A stretch of 64,000 bases of DNA from Methylobacter sp. (GCF_030680395.1 NZ_JAUXVR010000005.1:62001-126000), one strand, 5' to 3'; counted from the first letter of the stretch, positions 22,355-34,607 are shown. Numbers and translations are program-made. The notes: generated by a model not told the origin, from the letters alone.

Positions 22355-23575
22355 ATGGCAGAGCAAACTGAACAAATAGATTTCGTCTGGGCGGGAACCG
22401 ATAAAAATAAAAAGAAAGCCGGAGGAATCATCTCTGCAAAAAGCGAAATCATTGCAAAAACTGAACTGCGGCGGCAGGGATATCGCGTTATTAAATTCAA
22501 GAAAAAACCCAAGCCGCTATTCACTCAAAAAATCCAGGCTATCACGCCGGGCGACATAGCCGTTTTTTCCAGGCAATTAGCCACCATGCTTAAAGCGGGC
22601 GTACCGTTGGTTCAGTCATTCGATATTGTCGGCAAAGGCCACGATAATCCAAGCATGGAGGCTCTGCTCATGGGCATCAAAACTGATATTGAAGGCGGCG
22701 ACACCTTAGCCCAAGCGCTTAACAAAAGACCGCTGTATTTTGATGAATTAACTTGTAACTTGGTTGAAGCCGGTGAACAGGCAGGGGTATTAGAAACACT
22801 GCTGGATAAAATCGCCACCTATAAAGAAAAAACCGAGTCGATGAAGAAAAAGATCAAAAAGGCTCTGACCTATCCGATCGCGGTAATAGTCGTCGCCTTC
22901 ATCGTCACCACCATCCTCTTGATATTTGTGGTACCGGTATTTTCCGACATGTTCAAAAGCTTCGGCGCCGACCTGCCGGCTTTCACTAAAATGGTTGTCG
23001 CCATGTCTGAGTGGATGCAGGCATGGTGGTATATTGTTGTCGGCATTGTTGTCGGCATCGTTTACACATTTGGCTATTTTAAAAAACGCTCAAAGAAATT
23101 CAATCACTTCCTTGATAAAACCCTGCTAAAAATACCGGTAGTCGGCCTGATTTTACATAAGTCTGCAATCGCACGATTTGCCAGAACCTTGGCAACCATG
23201 TCGGCAGCCGGGGTACCTTTGGTAGAGGCACTGGAGTCAGTTTCCGGAGCCTGCGGCAATATTGTCTACGCCGAAGCCGTTTTAAAAATGCGCGATGAGG
23301 TGGCAACCGGCCAACGGCTTCAATTTGCCATGCAGCAGGCAAATCTTTGGCCCAATATGGTGATACAGATGGTGGCTATCGGAGAGGAATCAGGCTCTAT
23401 GGACTCTATGCTGTTAAAAGTTGCCGATTTTTTTGATGAGGAAGTCGATAATCTTGTCGATAATTTGAGCAGTTTAATGGAACCCTTCATCATGGTTGTT
23501 TTAGGCATTTTGGTCGGCGGCCTGATTGTCGCAATGTATTTACCGATATTTAAAATGGGTGCAGCTATTAAGTAA
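22355..23575 (+). CDS. pilC: type IV pilus inner membrane protein PilC
   Basis: FSRQLATMLKAGVPLVQSFDIV; two T2SSF domains. Confidence 0.96.
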   Translation: MAEQTEQIDFVWAGTDKNKKKAGGIISAKSEIIAKTELRRQGYRVIKFKKKPKPLFTQKIQAITPGDIAVFSRQLATMLKAGVPLVQSFDIVGKGHDNPSMEALLMGIKTDIEGGDTLAQALNKRPLYFDELTCNLVEAGEQAGVLETLLDKIATYKEKTESMKKKIKKALTYPIAVIVVAFIVTTILLIFVVPVFSDMFKSFGADLPAFTKMVVAMSEWMQAWWYIVVGIVVGIVYTFGYFKKRSKKFNHFLDKTLLKIPVVGLILHKSAIARFARTLATMSAAGVPLVEALESVSGACGNIVYAEAVLKMRDEVATGQRLQFAMQQANLWPNMVIQMVAIGEESGSMDSMLLKVADFFDEEVDNLVDNLSSLMEPFIMVVLGILVGGLIVAMYLPIFKMGAAIK

Positions 23576-23683
23576 CGTTGTACGCTACTGGTTAGACACG
23601 ACTGCTTATGCAGGAATAATTACTCTCAAATACCGTATTCATCAACGCTCCCGCCATGGAGCGCTCACTTCATCAAAAAACAG

Positions 23684-24589
23684 ATGCAACAGCTTAGTAT
23701 GATTTTAAATATACCTGTCCTATTTTCGGCTCTGGCCGGTGTTATCGGCTTGCTTGTCGGCAGTTTTCTCAATGTTGTTATCTACAGATTACCGATCATG
23801 ATGCAACGAGGATGGCGTAGGGAATGCCTGGAGTATCTGCAAATCGAGCCGGAACCTGTGCAGTCCGGCAACGACATGAATACAGCAGCGGTTGCCGAGG
23901 AACCCTTCAACCTAGTTTTCCCTTTATCCCGCTGTCCCGGCTGCAATACGCCCATCAAGCCTTACCAGAACATTCCAGTCATCAGCTACCTTTTTTTAAG
24001 AGGTAAATGTGCAAAATGCAACTGTCGCATTTCAATGCGTTATCCGATAGTAGAAGCTTTCACCGCACTGGCCTCAATCATAGTGGCTTGGCATTTTGGC
24101 TACACACCTCAAGCTGTTTTTGCTCTGATACTGACCTGGTCGCTGATTGCGTTAATTTTTATTGATATTGACCATCAGTTACTACCTGACTCCATCACCC
24201 TTCCCTTACTTTGGCTGGGGATGTGTCTAAGCCTGTTTAATGTATTTGCCGATGCTCACGCCAGCATCATCGGCGCAGTCGCCGGCTATATTGCTCTTTG
24301 GGCTATCTTTCATCTGTTTAAACTGGCAACAGGCAAAGAAGGCATGGGCTATGGCGACTTCAAATTGCTGGCTTTATTCGGTGCCTGGCTCGGCTGGCAA
24401 TACCTACCGATTATTATTTTATTATCATCGCTGGTTGGTGCGGTTATTGGCGTAAGCATGATCATTTTTGTCAAACACGATCATAACGTCCCTATCCCTT
24501 TCGGTCCCTATCTAGCTGCCGCGGGATGGATCGCATTATTATGGGGCAATGACCTCAACCAACTCTATTTAACCTCCGTAGGCCTATAA
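23684..24589 (+). CDS. pilD: prepilin peptidase/N-methyltransferase PilD
   Basis: GSFLNVVIYRLP, CPGC...C-C zinc motif, EGMGYGDFKLLA. Confidence 0.95.
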   Translation: MQQLSMILNIPVLFSALAGVIGLLVGSFLNVVIYRLPIMMQRGWRRECLEYLQIEPEPVQSGNDMNTAAVAEEPFNLVFPLSRCPGCNTPIKPYQNIPVISYLFLRGKCAKCNCRISMRYPIVEAFTALASIIVAWHFGYTPQAVFALILTWSLIALIFIDIDHQLLPDSITLPLLWLGMCLSLFNVFADAHASIIGAVAGYIALWAIFHLFKLATGKEGMGYGDFKLLALFGAWLGWQYLPIIILLSSLVGAVIGVSMIIFVKHDHNVPIPFGPYLAAAGWIALLWGNDLNQLYLTSVGL

Positions 24590-24592
24590 GGC

Positions 24593-25195
24593 ATGTTGAA
24601 AGTCGGATTAACCGGCGGCATAGGCTGCGGCAAATCGACTGTTGCCAGGATTTTCGCTGACTTAAATATCCCGGTGCTTGATGCTGATGAAATAGCCCAT
24701 CGGCTGGTCGAAAAAGGACAACCTGCACTGGCTCAAATACAACAGGAGTTTGGCACGGCCATTCTTAACCCGGACGGCTCGTTAAATAGACAAACTCTCA
24801 GAGAAATAGTTTTTTCCGACCCCAAGCAGAAACAGAAACTTGAATCGATACTTCATCCCTTAATCTATAAAGCGATACAAGCAGAACTTGAACAGCTGAA
24901 CGCTCCTTACTGCATCATAAGTATTCCATTATTATTCGAAACTGGCATGACTCATCTTGTCGACCGGATACTGGTTATCGACTGTCCTGTTGAAACACAG
25001 ATTGAACGGGTTAAAATCCGGGATAACCTGACCACTGAACGAATACAATCCATAATTGACAATCAAGTATCGCGTGCATACAGAAAAGCAAAAGCCGATG
25101 ACTTCATTGATAACTCAACGGCTGATTATAGACTTGCAGAACAGGTAAAAAAACTGCACAATTTATATCTTTCATTAAGCGCTTGCCGGGATTAA
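24593..25195 (+). CDS. coaE: dephospho-CoA kinase
   Basis: LTGGIGCGKSTVARIF; D-AD-IAH motif. Confidence 0.96.
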   Translation: MLKVGLTGGIGCGKSTVARIFADLNIPVLDADEIAHRLVEKGQPALAQIQQEFGTAILNPDGSLNRQTLREIVFSDPKQKQKLESILHPLIYKAIQAELEQLNAPYCIISIPLLFETGMTHLVDRILVIDCPVETQIERVKIRDNLTTERIQSIIDNQVSRAYRKAKADDFIDNSTADYRLAEQVKKLHNLYLSLSACRD

Positions 25196-25196
25196 C

Positions 25197-25973
25197 TTGT
25201 CTGTGAACACCACTATTACCTATGAATTTCCACTCAATGAACGCATCCGGGTTTTCATACGGTTAGAACAGCTTTTCCAACAATTCAGTCATTTTTTAAC
25301 GGGAGAGACCGTTGCCGATAAACGCGCCGCTATTAATGTGCTGCTCGATATCATGACAATTTTCAGACGCAATGATCTGAAATCAGAAATACTGAAAGAG
25401 CTGGATCGCCATGCCAAGGTGCTAAATAAAATTGCCCATAATCAGAGCGTCGATACCCAAAAACTGGAAGAACTACTTAACCAATTAAATGAAACCAGTA
25501 AAAAACTCTATGCCACTAACGGCAAGATCGGTACCCGTGTCATGGAAAGCGACCTATTCCAGAGCATAGCTCAACGCAGTTCCATCCCTGGTGGTACCTG
25601 CTCCTTCGATTTGCCTGAATTTCATTATTGGCTGGAACAGGATGAAGCCACCCGGCTAAAAGACCTGGAACACTGGAGCAAGCCCTTTGCCGACATTCGT
25701 ATTGCAATTGACCTGATTCTTAATTTTATTCGTAATTGCAGCTCGCCTACTCAAGAGGTTGCTGAAGCAGGCTTCTTTCAATTTTTGCTGGACACCAACC
25801 AACCTCACCAACTGCTTAAAATAAGCCTGGACAAATCCATACACTGCTTTGCAGAAATCAGCGGCGGCAAACACCGTTGCACCATCCGGTTCATGGCGCC
25901 ATCTTCCGACAACAAACGTCCGACACAAAGCCCTGATGACATTCCTTTTTCCTTAACCTGCTGCCTTTTCTAA
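25197..25973 (+). CDS. zapD: cell division protein ZapD
   Basis: [19 protein letters not shown]; context coaE-zapD-yacG. Confidence 0.93.
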   Translation: MSVNTTITYEFPLNERIRVFIRLEQLFQQFSHFLTGETVADKRAAINVLLDIMTIFRRNDLKSEILKELDRHAKVLNKIAHNQSVDTQKLEELLNQLNETSKKLYATNGKIGTRVMESDLFQSIAQRSSIPGGTCSFDLPEFHYWLEQDEATRLKDLEHWSKPFADIRIAIDLILNFIRNCSSPTQEVAEAGFFQFLLDTNQPHQLLKISLDKSIHCFAEISGGKHRCTIRFMAPSSDNKRPTQSPDDIPFSLTCCLF

Positions 25974-26179
25974 TGTCGTCATCCAACAAACCGCTCATTG
26001 TAAAATGTCCCAACTGCGGATGTTCTGTGCCTTGGGTTCCTGAACAGCAATCCAAACCATTCTGCTCCGAACGTTGTAAATTGACTGACCTGGGAGAATG
26101 GGCAATGGAAGAAAAGAGGATTCCCGGACAATCAGTGTCGCTGGAAAGCGATAGTGAGGACGATACTTTCTTTCATTAA
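25973..26179 (+). CDS. yacG: DNA gyrase inhibitor YacG
   Basis: CPNCG...[18 protein letters not shown]. Confidence 0.94.
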   Translation: MSSSNKPLIVKCPNCGCSVPWVPEQQSKPFCSERCKLTDLGEWAMEEKRIPGQSVSLESDSEDDTFFH

Positions 26180-26544
26180 CCGGGTGATCGCCTACCTGGA
26201 CCTGTAGAAACATTGCCCGGGACGACAAGATACGCCCGGCTACAAATCGTACGAAACTATATATTTATACTTCAAATAGCCCAGGTTACCGGTCAAAACA
26301 GGACCGGCGTCTATCGAGCTCATCTAAAAAATACTTAAGTTCGGTTTTGCAGTGCGGTCACACCCGCCTCTTGAATATTCTTGCATTACAAAGTAATTTT
26401 ATAGTTCTCTTTCCTTCAATTGACTTAGCACACAAAACTAACGCTCCTCTTGCGGCTATCGTTACCGCTGGGCAATTTTTCATACACGTATACCAAAAAA
26501 GACTAAACCTGCCCTATCGGCAGCCACTATAAGGAAATCTAATC

Positions 26545-27015
26545 ATGGCTATAGAAATAGAACATAAATTTTTGCTCGCCAACGATGACTGGCGCAAACA
26601 CGTTAGCCGTTCGGTAAAATATCGGCAAGGCTATTTAAGCTCTCAGGCAACCAGCTCAATCAGAGTGCGAATCAGTAATGACCATGCGTGGTTGAATATA
26701 AAAACTGCGACTATCGGTACTCACCGGCATGAATACGAATATGAAATTCCGATGACTGATGCAAACGAGATATTGGATAATCTTTGCAGAAAGCCATTAA
26801 TCGAAAAAATCCGTCATTTCGTTACTGATGACGCCAATCTTTGGGAAATAGATGAGTTTGAAGGTGACAATCAGGGATTGATAGTTGCTGAAATTGAATT
26901 AAACGAAACAGGACAATCTTTTTCAAAACCGCTCTGGTTAGGCTTGGAAGTTACCGACGATTTGCGTTATTACAACAACAATCTCGCAATCCATCCGTAT
27001 TCAGAATGGCATTAA
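26545..27015 (+). CDS. CYTH domain protein
   Basis: MAIEIEHKFLL start motif (EXEXK-type). Confidence 0.9.
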   Translation: MAIEIEHKFLLANDDWRKHVSRSVKYRQGYLSSQATSSIRVRISNDHAWLNIKTATIGTHRHEYEYEIPMTDANEILDNLCRKPLIEKIRHFVTDDANLWEIDEFEGDNQGLIVAEIELNETGQSFSKPLWLGLEVTDDLRYYNNNLAIHPYSEWH

Positions 27016-27072
27016 GACTATATATTTCATAGATATATTGAAATATAATGAGTTTTGTTTTATATTTTCCAC

Positions 27073-27759
27073 ATGAAAAAATTAGTTTTTGTTGTTTTAT
27101 TGCTACTATCGATTCAATGTTTTGCAGAGAACCTTGAAGACTCTTTAAAAAACATTGAAGCTGAATGGGCTTCTATTTACTACAGCACGCCCAAAAGCAA
27201 GCAAGGGCCTGCTTATGCTCAACTGCTCGATAGAATCACCAACTTAGCCCGACAATACCCGAACGCCGCCGAACCCGTTTTCTGGCAGGCCGTGTTGAAA
27301 GCGACTTATGCCGATCAACAAGATGCTTTTTCTGCGCTTGGCGCCATTCATGAGGCGCGTGATTTACTGATCAAAGTCATTAAAATCAACCCGAAAACCA
27401 TGGGCGGGGCAGCCTATGTGACTTTAGGCACGCTTTATTACAGGGCACCCAAATGGCCTATCTCATTTGGCGATGACGATGCCGCCAAGCAAATGCTGGA
27501 AACCGCACTTAAAATCAATCCTGACGGCATTGATGCCAATTATTTTTACGGCGAATTTCTGTTGTTACATAATAAATTTAACGATGCGGCCATTTATTTG
27601 GAAAAAGCAGCCGCTGCTCCAGTCCGTGCTGAACAGCTTTATGCTGATAATCAGCTAAAAGCGGAAGCAAGACTCGCCTTACAAAATACTCAAAAACGGA
27701 AAATCAACGGCGAAAAAAGCATATTTTTGTCTGTATTTAATTCGGCAAGCGCAAGGTAA
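27073..27759 (+). CDS. exported TPR-like protein
   Basis: Signal peptide MKKLVFVVLLLLSIQCFA; TPR-like segments. Confidence 0.75.
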   Translation: MKKLVFVVLLLLSIQCFAENLEDSLKNIEAEWASIYYSTPKSKQGPAYAQLLDRITNLARQYPNAAEPVFWQAVLKATYADQQDAFSALGAIHEARDLLIKVIKINPKTMGGAAYVTLGTLYYRAPKWPISFGDDDAAKQMLETALKINPDGIDANYFYGEFLLLHNKFNDAAIYLEKAAAAPVRAEQLYADNQLKAEARLALQNTQKRKINGEKSIFLSVFNSASAR

Positions 27760-27886
27760 GCTTTATATCCGCAATCGTATCCGATCCTGCTAAATGACAC
27801 CTTTAACAAACTCAAGATTCAATCATGTAATGCTTTCTGCTAGAATAACGCCCTAAATTAAAAAACTAACTTTCGTGGTAATAATT

Positions 27887-28210
27887 ATGACTTTTGTAGT
27901 CACCGAAAACTGTATTAAATGCAAATTTACTGATTGTGTAGATGTATGCCCTGTAGATTGCTTTCGTGAAGGCCCTAACTTTCTGGTTATTGATCCAGAT
28001 GAGTGTATAGATTGCACGCTATGCGAACCTGAATGCCCTGCCAACGCAATTTTTGCAGAAGATGAATTGCCGGAAGGACAAGAAAATTTTATCGCATTAA
28101 ATGCAGAACTAGCTAAACAATGGCCTGTTATTACGGATGTAAAACCACCCTTACCTGATGCTGATGAGTGGAATGGTAAAGAAGGTAAACTCGATCTATT
28201 GGAAAAATAA
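27887..28210 (+). CDS. fdxA: seven-iron ferredoxin FdxA
   Basis: [34 protein letters not shown]. Confidence 0.95.
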   Translation: MTFVVTENCIKCKFTDCVDVCPVDCFREGPNFLVIDPDECIDCTLCEPECPANAIFAEDELPEGQENFIALNAELAKQWPVITDVKPPLPDADEWNGKEGKLDLLEK

Positions 28211-28476
28211 GTAAAATTTGTTCCAGCCATTTATCCTTTATGCCTGGAACTCTGATAAGAACGACCAGGCGGATAGATACAGCGCGACAGCAAAAATTGA
28301 AGGACACGCACACAAAAACCGCTTTCGTCTGATACATCACAAGATAAAGACTCCGAGTCACCGGGCAACTGCTTTTCGTTGCCCGGCATCGGATGACGAA
28401 CTGGTTATGGACGAATCAAACCCCCCCCATGAAAAATGGGAATGTCGAACATAAACAGCATGCCCATCCCACAGGA

Positions 28477-28764
28477 CTACAAGACAGAAACGACTAAAGC
28501 AAACACAAAGACAAAAATTACAAAAAGCGCGAACATTCCTCTCTTAGTCAACCTCGACCTTATCAGCCTCAATTCGGCCAGCAGTTCATGCTTAATATCA
28601 TCCGAGTTAAGGATTCTTTTGCATTGCCCACGAAATGTTTGCATTTCCTCCTGCGCTTCCTGCTCGGCAATAATCTCGGCAATTTTTGAATAATAACTGC
28701 CGCATTCAGGACATTTCATATCGCGGTCATTACGTTCATGACCACATACTGAACATTTATTCAT
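28477..28764 (-). CDS. small zinc-ribbon protein with C-terminal TM helix
   Basis: CSVCGHERNDRDMKCPECG and C-terminal hydrophobic helix. Confidence 0.65.
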   Translation of the reverse strand: MNKCSVCGHERNDRDMKCPECGSYYSKIAEIIAEQEAQEEMQTFRGQCKRILNSDDIKHELLAELRLIRSRLTKRGMFALFVIFVFVFALVVSVL

Positions 28765-28875
28765 TTAATCCTCCACAAAAATCATTTCTTCAGCATTTTT
28801 CGGCACACCGCTACGCTGCTCCTGCATCGCCTAAAGCGCATACTACTGATGGCGTTATGCAACACATCTGTCCAT

Positions 28876-29190
28876 TCAACCATCAAACCGGTACGGCTCC
28901 ATCTGAATGGATTCGACTCCTCGTCCCAACATAATGCAAACGCCGTTATAACGTTCATTTCCGGTTGAAGAAAATTCAAATAAAAATACCCGTCGCACCC
29001 GTACTTTTCCGGCGTGATCTCTTTTCAACCGGATGCTGTTTAAAGCGACATACTCATCCAGCATCTGGACGTCCAGATCCAGGCAATTCGCCCTGACAGC
29101 CCTAAGCGCAACTTCTTTCGCCTGCTGCCCGTTAAACCAGTATAGGTATGCGCTCAGCAATAAAGCTATTAAAATAAGATCATCCAACAT
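28876..29190 (-). CDS. DUF3301-like protein
   Basis: N-terminal TM; QMLDEYVALNSIRLKRDHAGKVRVRRVFLFEFSSTG. Confidence 0.75.
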   Translation of the reverse strand: MLDDLILIALLLSAYLYWFNGQQAKEVALRAVRANCLDLDVQMLDEYVALNSIRLKRDHAGKVRVRRVFLFEFSSTGNERYNGVCIMLGRGVESIQMEPYRFDG

Positions 29191-29260
29191 TGTTTATGTT
29201 TTAGTGGTGTTAAACAGAGTTTAGGCATGTCTGCGCTATTGTACTAAGATTTACCGACAA

Positions 29261-29346
29261 ACATGCTCGGTAATTGCTACTGCACTCGCCACATTCCCGT
29301 GGAAGGTGCAGGAGATAAGGAATACAGGAGTAATTACTGCCCATGT
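29261..29346. repeat. family B MITE-like element, divergent copy upstream of the GFA gene
   Basis: ACATGCTCGGTAATTGCTACTGCAC...GGAGTAATTACTGCCCATGT. Confidence 0.6.
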
Positions 29347-29362
29347 AGTCAAAGGAGAAAAA

Positions 29363-29776
29363 ATGAAACTTCCCATTACCGGCGGTTGCCTTTGCGGCGC
29401 AGTCAGATATGAAATCTCAGCCCAACCCATCGGCGGCTTCAACTGCCATTGCCGAACCTGTCAAAAAGCTATTGGAGCACCCTATTTTGCAGGCATGTTC
29501 GTTCCAACCTCAGCCCTCGCCATAACCGGAAACTATAAAGAATACCCAACCATTGCGGCAAGCGGCCACACGGTTTACCGCGCTTTTTGCCCCGAATGCG
29601 GAACCTCCCTGTTTGGCAGGAACAGCGCCTTTATCGACATAAGGCCGGTCGCCGCCGCAACGCTTGATGATCCCGGTATTTTTCATCCGCAAAAAGACAT
29701 CTGGGTGACGGATGCCCAACCATGGGACTATATGAACCCTAATTTACCAAAATTTGACGGTAATCCCTGGCATTAA
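29363..29776 (+). CDS. GFA-family (CENP-V domain) protein
   Basis: GGCLCGAVRYEI, NCHCRTCQKAIGAPY, FCPECGTSLF. Confidence 0.9.
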   Translation: MKLPITGGCLCGAVRYEISAQPIGGFNCHCRTCQKAIGAPYFAGMFVPTSALAITGNYKEYPTIAASGHTVYRAFCPECGTSLFGRNSAFIDIRPVAAATLDDPGIFHPQKDIWVTDAQPWDYMNPNLPKFDGNPWH

Positions 29777-29815
29777 GTTAAGCTACCTGCAATTTTTATT
29801 TATCTTGGAGAATTT

Positions 29816-30487
29816 ATGAATTCCGGACAACTTAGCACTATCGAAATACAACCTGAAGCAGCGCATAAATATTCTGTGATATGGCTGCATGGATTAGGCG
29901 CGGATGGTCATGATTTTGAAAGTCTTATTCCCGAACTGCATTTAACCGCAGAAGCGAATATCCATTTTATCTTTCCCAATGCCCCTGTTCAGGCTGTTAC
30001 CATCAATGGTGGAATGTCCATGCGCTCTTGGTACGATATTTTAGATATGTCGCTGGAACGCAAAGTCGATATTGACGGCATCTATCAATCAGCCGGCTTG
30101 ATTGAACCTCTGATTTTACAGGAACTTGACAAGGGTATTCCATCGACAAATATTTTATTGGCAGGGTTTTCTCAAGGGGGGGTAATCGCACTTCATGCAG
30201 GACTAAGGCACCCACACAAACTGGCCGGAATTGTCGCATTGTCGACTTATTTACCAACCATCAATCAATTAAAAACCGAGCGTTCAGCCGCCAACAACAA
30301 TACGCCGATATTTATGGCCCACGGCATCATTGACCCTATCGTAGCGGTTGAATCCGGTAAGGCCGCATTCGATAAACTAAAGTCACTGGACTACAATATT
30401 GAATGGCATGATTACCTGATGGAACATAGACTTTGCGTTGAAGAAATCGAACATATTTCGGCGTTTATGAATGCAATTTTTATATGA
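29816..30487 (+). CDS. alpha/beta hydrolase, phospholipase/carboxylesterase family
   Basis: IWLHGLGADGHDFESL, GFSQGG. Confidence 0.9.
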   Translation: MNSGQLSTIEIQPEAAHKYSVIWLHGLGADGHDFESLIPELHLTAEANIHFIFPNAPVQAVTINGGMSMRSWYDILDMSLERKVDIDGIYQSAGLIEPLILQELDKGIPSTNILLAGFSQGGVIALHAGLRHPHKLAGIVALSTYLPTINQLKTERSAANNNTPIFMAHGIIDPIVAVESGKAAFDKLKSLDYNIEWHDYLMEHRLCVEEIEHISAFMNAIFI

Positions 30488-30586
30488 CGAACAGTCATGC
30501 TTGATAAATTCATTCTTTGCAACCGCCCGGCAAAGACTGCCTTTACCGGGACTTGAGCCCTAATCAGCTCTGATCTTGCGGACGAT

Positions 30587-31885
30587 CTAACCCTTTTTAA
30601 TATGCTGCGGTACATCGCGTCTTGTTGTGCCGGTATAAAGCTGCCTTGGCCGCCCTATCTTTTGATCCGGATCCGCTATCATTTCATCCCAATTGGCAAT
30701 CCAGCCCACGGTTCGACCCATTGCGAACATGGCGGTAAACATGTTGCTGGGAATGCCTAATGCGTGCAACACGATGCCCGAATAATAATCGACGTTCGGG
30801 TAAAGTCTTTTCTCGATGAAATACTCGTCCTCAAGAGCAATGCGCTCCAGCTCCAGCGCCAGTTTAAATATCTTGTCGTCATGCAGGCCAAGCTCGGTGA
30901 GCACTTCATGACAGGTTTCGCGCATTAATTTGGCGCGCGGATCGTAATTTTTATAAACCCGATGGCCGAAGCCCATCAGCCTGAACGGATCGCTTTTATC
31001 CTTGGCCTTGTTGATAAACTTATTGATATTCGAGACATCGCCAATCTCCTCAAGCATGTTGAGAACAGCTTCATTGGCGCCGCCATGAGCAGCCCCCCAA
31101 AGGCAGGCGATCCCGGCAGTAATGCAGGCATAAGGGTTAGCGCCGCTGGAGCCCGCTAAACGCACTGTCGATGTCGATGCATTTTGTTCATGATCGGCAT
31201 GCAGGATCAAGATTCTGTCCAGTGCTTTGACCAATACCGGATTAGGCTCGAAGTCGTCACACGGCGTACCAAGCATCATCCGCATAAAATTTTCAACGTA
31301 ACTCAGCTTGTTTTGCGGATACATAAACGGCAAGCCGGTACTGTATTTATGACACATTGCCACAATGGTCGGTACTTTGGCAATCAGGCGGATAGCGCTC
31401 AGATCACGATCCTTTTTAGATTTAATGTCCAGCGCATCATGATAGAACGCTGACAACGCACCAACGACAGCGACCATAATGGCCATCGGGTGAGCATCTC
31501 GACGAAATCCTTTAAAAAAATTGGTCAGTTGATCATGCACCATCGTGTGCATGGTTATGGTGCTTTCGAACTGCTGCATTTCATCAGTGTTAGGCAATTC
31601 GCCATTCAGCAACAGATAGCAAACCTCCAAAAAAGTACAATGTTCTGCAAGTTGTTCAATAGGATAACCGCGATAAAGCAATATCCCTTTTTCACCATCG
31701 ATATACGTTATCGATGAACTGCAACTAGCCGTGGAAGTAAATCCGGGATCATAGGTAAACATGCCGGTCTGTTGATACAGTGATTGGATATCTATTACAT
31801 CGGGGCCCGTAGTTCCAGATAAAATAGGCAACTCACATAAAGACTGAGTTTTCTCATTTAAGGTAACACTGCGCAATTTAGTCAT
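30587..31885 (-). CDS. gltA: citrate synthase
   Basis: 432 aa; [43 protein letters not shown]. Confidence 0.97.
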   Translation of the reverse strand: MTKLRSVTLNEKTQSLCELPILSGTTGPDVIDIQSLYQQTGMFTYDPGFTSTASCSSSITYIDGEKGILLYRGYPIEQLAEHCTFLEVCYLLLNGELPNTDEMQQFESTITMHTMVHDQLTNFFKGFRRDAHPMAIMVAVVGALSAFYHDALDIKSKKDRDLSAIRLIAKVPTIVAMCHKYSTGLPFMYPQNKLSYVENFMRMMLGTPCDDFEPNPVLVKALDRILILHADHEQNASTSTVRLAGSSGANPYACITAGIACLWGAAHGGANEAVLNMLEEIGDVSNINKFINKAKDKSDPFRLMGFGHRVYKNYDPRAKLMRETCHEVLTELGLHDDKIFKLALELERIALEDEYFIEKRLYPNVDYYSGIVLHALGIPSNMFTAMFAMGRTVGWIANWDEMIADPDQKIGRPRQLYTGTTRRDVPQHIKKG

Positions 31886-32018
31886 GGTTTTTCTCAGTTT
31901 TGAAACAGGGGCTGTAGCGTCATCAGAAGGCCGGCTAAATTGCGAAGTTCACAGTTTAGCCGGCCAATTGAGTGTGATATTTGCTTATACAATAACAAAT
32001 TCCGAAAAATCTTTCATT

Positions 32019-32055
32019 CTCGGCAATTGCTCCTGCATCCACGCAGTCATATCAG
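32019..32055 (+). repeat. family B partial copy lacking the centre
   Basis: CTCGGCAATTGCTCCTGCATCCACGCAGTCA. Confidence 0.65.
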
Positions 32056-32074
32056 TGACAACATAAATGCGCTA

Positions 32075-32725
32075 TTAAACCGAAATCACTCTATCTATAG
32101 TTTGTTTTGCCAGTTCAGTCACTCTAGCCCAGTTTTTTGATTTTATCACATCCGCAGGCACCAACCATGATCCGCCAACGCAGGCAACATTGCTTAACTG
32201 TAAATAACTGTTGTAGTTTTCCGGAGAAATGCCGCCGGTCGGGCAAAAAGTCACATTGGGAATAGGCCCTGCAATAGATTTCAGCATCGGTATGCCGCCT
32301 GCCGCTTCGGCCGGAAAGAACTTGAAATGATCCAACCCATACTCCATGCCCAACATCAGCTCCGACAGCGTTGATATACCTGGAATCAATGCTATATTTC
32401 CAGTCTTGGCAGCCGCTAAAAGCTTCGGTGTTAATCCGGGACTAATGGCGAAAACAGCGCCGGCATCTTCCGCCGCTTTTAATTGCTCGGGCGTAGTAAT
32501 AGTGCCTGCACCGACAATGGCGTCTTTAACTTCCTGGCTGATAAGTCTGATCGCATCAAGTGCGATGGGAGTACGCAGTGTAATTTCCAACACTTTAATG
32601 CCGCCTGCGACCAAGGCCTGCGCCAATGGAACGGCGTCTTCCAAGTTCTGGATGACCATTACAGGCATTACCGGACCGGCGTTTAAAACTTCATCAGGTT
32701 GAATTTTCCAATTATTTTTAATCAT
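32075..32725 (-). CDS. eda: KDPG/KHG aldolase
   Basis: [32 protein letters not shown]. Confidence 0.95.
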   Translation of the reverse strand: MIKNNWKIQPDEVLNAGPVMPVMVIQNLEDAVPLAQALVAGGIKVLEITLRTPIALDAIRLISQEVKDAIVGAGTITTPEQLKAAEDAGAVFAISPGLTPKLLAAAKTGNIALIPGISTLSELMLGMEYGLDHFKFFPAEAAGGIPMLKSIAGPIPNVTFCPTGGISPENYNSYLQLSNVACVGGSWLVPADVIKSKNWARVTELAKQTIDRVISV

Positions 32726-32752
32726 TAGTTTTTACCAATTTTTTTATAGTTA

Positions 32753-34573
32753 TTAGTCGGCGACAAACAGGTTGGTAGCGCCAGTTTCAGCAGAAGACGC
32801 ACCCAGACGGAAAGCGCCGAACAATTCGCGGCCCATGCCGAAATGATGGCCCTTGGCGCTATTTGCTGCCGGAATGCGGGCATTAAATTCATCCGTATCT
32901 ACCTGCACATTGACCTCGCCGGTTTGGGTGTTCAAGTGAATAATGTCACCGGTGCGCACTTTCGCCAACGGCCCGCCCTCTTCACATTCAGGACACATGT
33001 GGATAGCTGAGGGTACTTTACCCGAAGCGCCGGACATCCGTCCATCCGTCACCAGCGCGACCTTAAAGCCTTTATCCTGCAATACACCCAGAGGCGGCGT
33101 CAATTTGTGCAATTCAGGCATACCGTTGGATTTCGGCCCCTGGAAGCGGAGCACCACAATAACATCTTTCTCCATTTCGCCGCGTCTGAAGGCCGCAACC
33201 ACATCGTCCTGATCGTCAAAGACCATCGCAGGCGCCTCAACGATCTGGTGTTTTTCCGCTACCGCAGAAACTTTGGATACGCCGCGTCCCAAATTGCCGT
33301 GCATCACATGCAAGCCGCCACCGGCTGCAAAAGGCTTGGCGACAGTACTGATAACGTCCGCGTCCAAAGAAGCTTCAGGGCAAGGTTCCCAGATTAACTT
33401 ACCGTCAACCAGCTTGGGCTCCTGATGATAATGACTCATGCCGCGCTCGTCTGCTATTGTCAGAATATCCTCATGCAAAAGACCGTTTTTTAACAGTTCG
33501 GCAATCAATACGCCCATGCCGCCGGCGGCCTGGAAGTGATTGATGTCCGCTTGACCGTTCGGATAAATACGAGTTAACAACGGTACCGCTCTGGACAGCT
33601 TATCAAAATCATCCCAATTGATAATGATACCCGCTGCACGCGCAATGGCGACCAGATGAATCGTGTGATTGGTGGATCCGCCCGTTGCCAATAAGCCGAC
33701 AATGGCGTTCACAATCGCTTTTTCATCGATCGCATGTCCAATCGGACGGAAATCATTGCCCAGCGCAGTAAACTTTAAAACCTGTCTGGCTGCGGCTTTA
33801 GTCAGTTCATCGCGCAATGGCGTGTAAGGATTGATAAATGAACTGCCCGGCAGATGCAGCCCCATAATCTCAACCATCATCTGGTTACTGTTGGCGGTGC
33901 CGTAGAACGTACAGGTACCGGCACTGTGATAGGACGCAGACTCGGACTCCAGCAGTTCTTTACGGCCGATTTTACCCTCGGCGTAAAGCTGGCGGATACG
34001 CACTTTTTCCTTATTGGGCAAACCGCTGGGCATCGGTCCGGCCGGTACGAACACGGCGGGCAAATGACCGAAACTCAACGCGCCGATCAACAATCCCGGC
34101 ACAATCTTGTCGCAGACGCCCAAGTACAGCGCGCCGTCAAACATGTTGTGACTTAAGCCCACGGCCGTCGCCATCGCAATCACATCGCGACTGAACAACG
34201 ACAGCTCCATGCCGGGGCGGCCTTGCGTGACCCCATCGCACATAGCCGGTACGCCGCCGGCGAATTGGGCAACGCCGCCGGCTTCCTTAATGGCGGCCTT
34301 GATCAACGACGGCGCATCTTTGTACGGTTCATGCGCCGACAACATATCGTTATAAGAAGAGATAATGGCGATGTTGGCTTTTTTATGTCCGGTTAAATCG
34401 CTTTTTTCACCGGCTCCGCAAGCGGCAAACGCATGGGCCAAATTGCCGCAAGCCAGCTCGCCGCGGTGCGGCTCTTTCTTCGCTGCCGCATCAACTCGCG
34501 CCAGATAGGCTGAGCGGGTTTCGCGGCTGCGTTCAATAATTTCGTTAGTCACTTTTTCTAATACAGTATGCAT
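32753..34573 (-). CDS. edd: phosphogluconate dehydratase
   Basis: [53 protein letters not shown]. Confidence 0.97.
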   Translation of the reverse strand: MHTVLEKVTNEIIERSRETRSAYLARVDAAAKKEPHRGELACGNLAHAFAACGAGEKSDLTGHKKANIAIISSYNDMLSAHEPYKDAPSLIKAAIKEAGGVAQFAGGVPAMCDGVTQGRPGMELSLFSRDVIAMATAVGLSHNMFDGALYLGVCDKIVPGLLIGALSFGHLPAVFVPAGPMPSGLPNKEKVRIRQLYAEGKIGRKELLESESASYHSAGTCTFYGTANSNQMMVEIMGLHLPGSSFINPYTPLRDELTKAAARQVLKFTALGNDFRPIGHAIDEKAIVNAIVGLLATGGSTNHTIHLVAIARAAGIIINWDDFDKLSRAVPLLTRIYPNGQADINHFQAAGGMGVLIAELLKNGLLHEDILTIADERGMSHYHQEPKLVDGKLIWEPCPEASLDADVISTVAKPFAAGGGLHVMHGNLGRGVSKVSAVAEKHQIVEAPAMVFDDQDDVVAAFRRGEMEKDVIVVLRFQGPKSNGMPELHKLTPPLGVLQDKGFKVALVTDGRMSGASGKVPSAIHMCPECEEGGPLAKVRTGDIIHLNTQTGEVNVQVDTDEFNARIPAANSAKGHHFGMGRELFGAFRLGASSAETGATNLFVAD

Positions 34574-34607
34574 AGTTGTTCCTTTTCAGTTAATTGATGC
34601 GCATCGT

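Noticed and set aside
23600-23625. TATGCAGGAATAATTACTCTC as another family B end upstream of pilD
   Set aside because: Only partial similarity to ATGCAGGAGCAATTACCGAG; no partner arm seen.
28424-28431. C8 run downstream of fdxA as a phase-variable promoter tract
   Set aside because: Not positioned at a recognisable promoter or gene start.
30176-30182. G7 run in the carboxylesterase (GFSQGG) as a contingency locus
   Set aside because: Short, and explained by the conserved catalytic GFSQGG codons.
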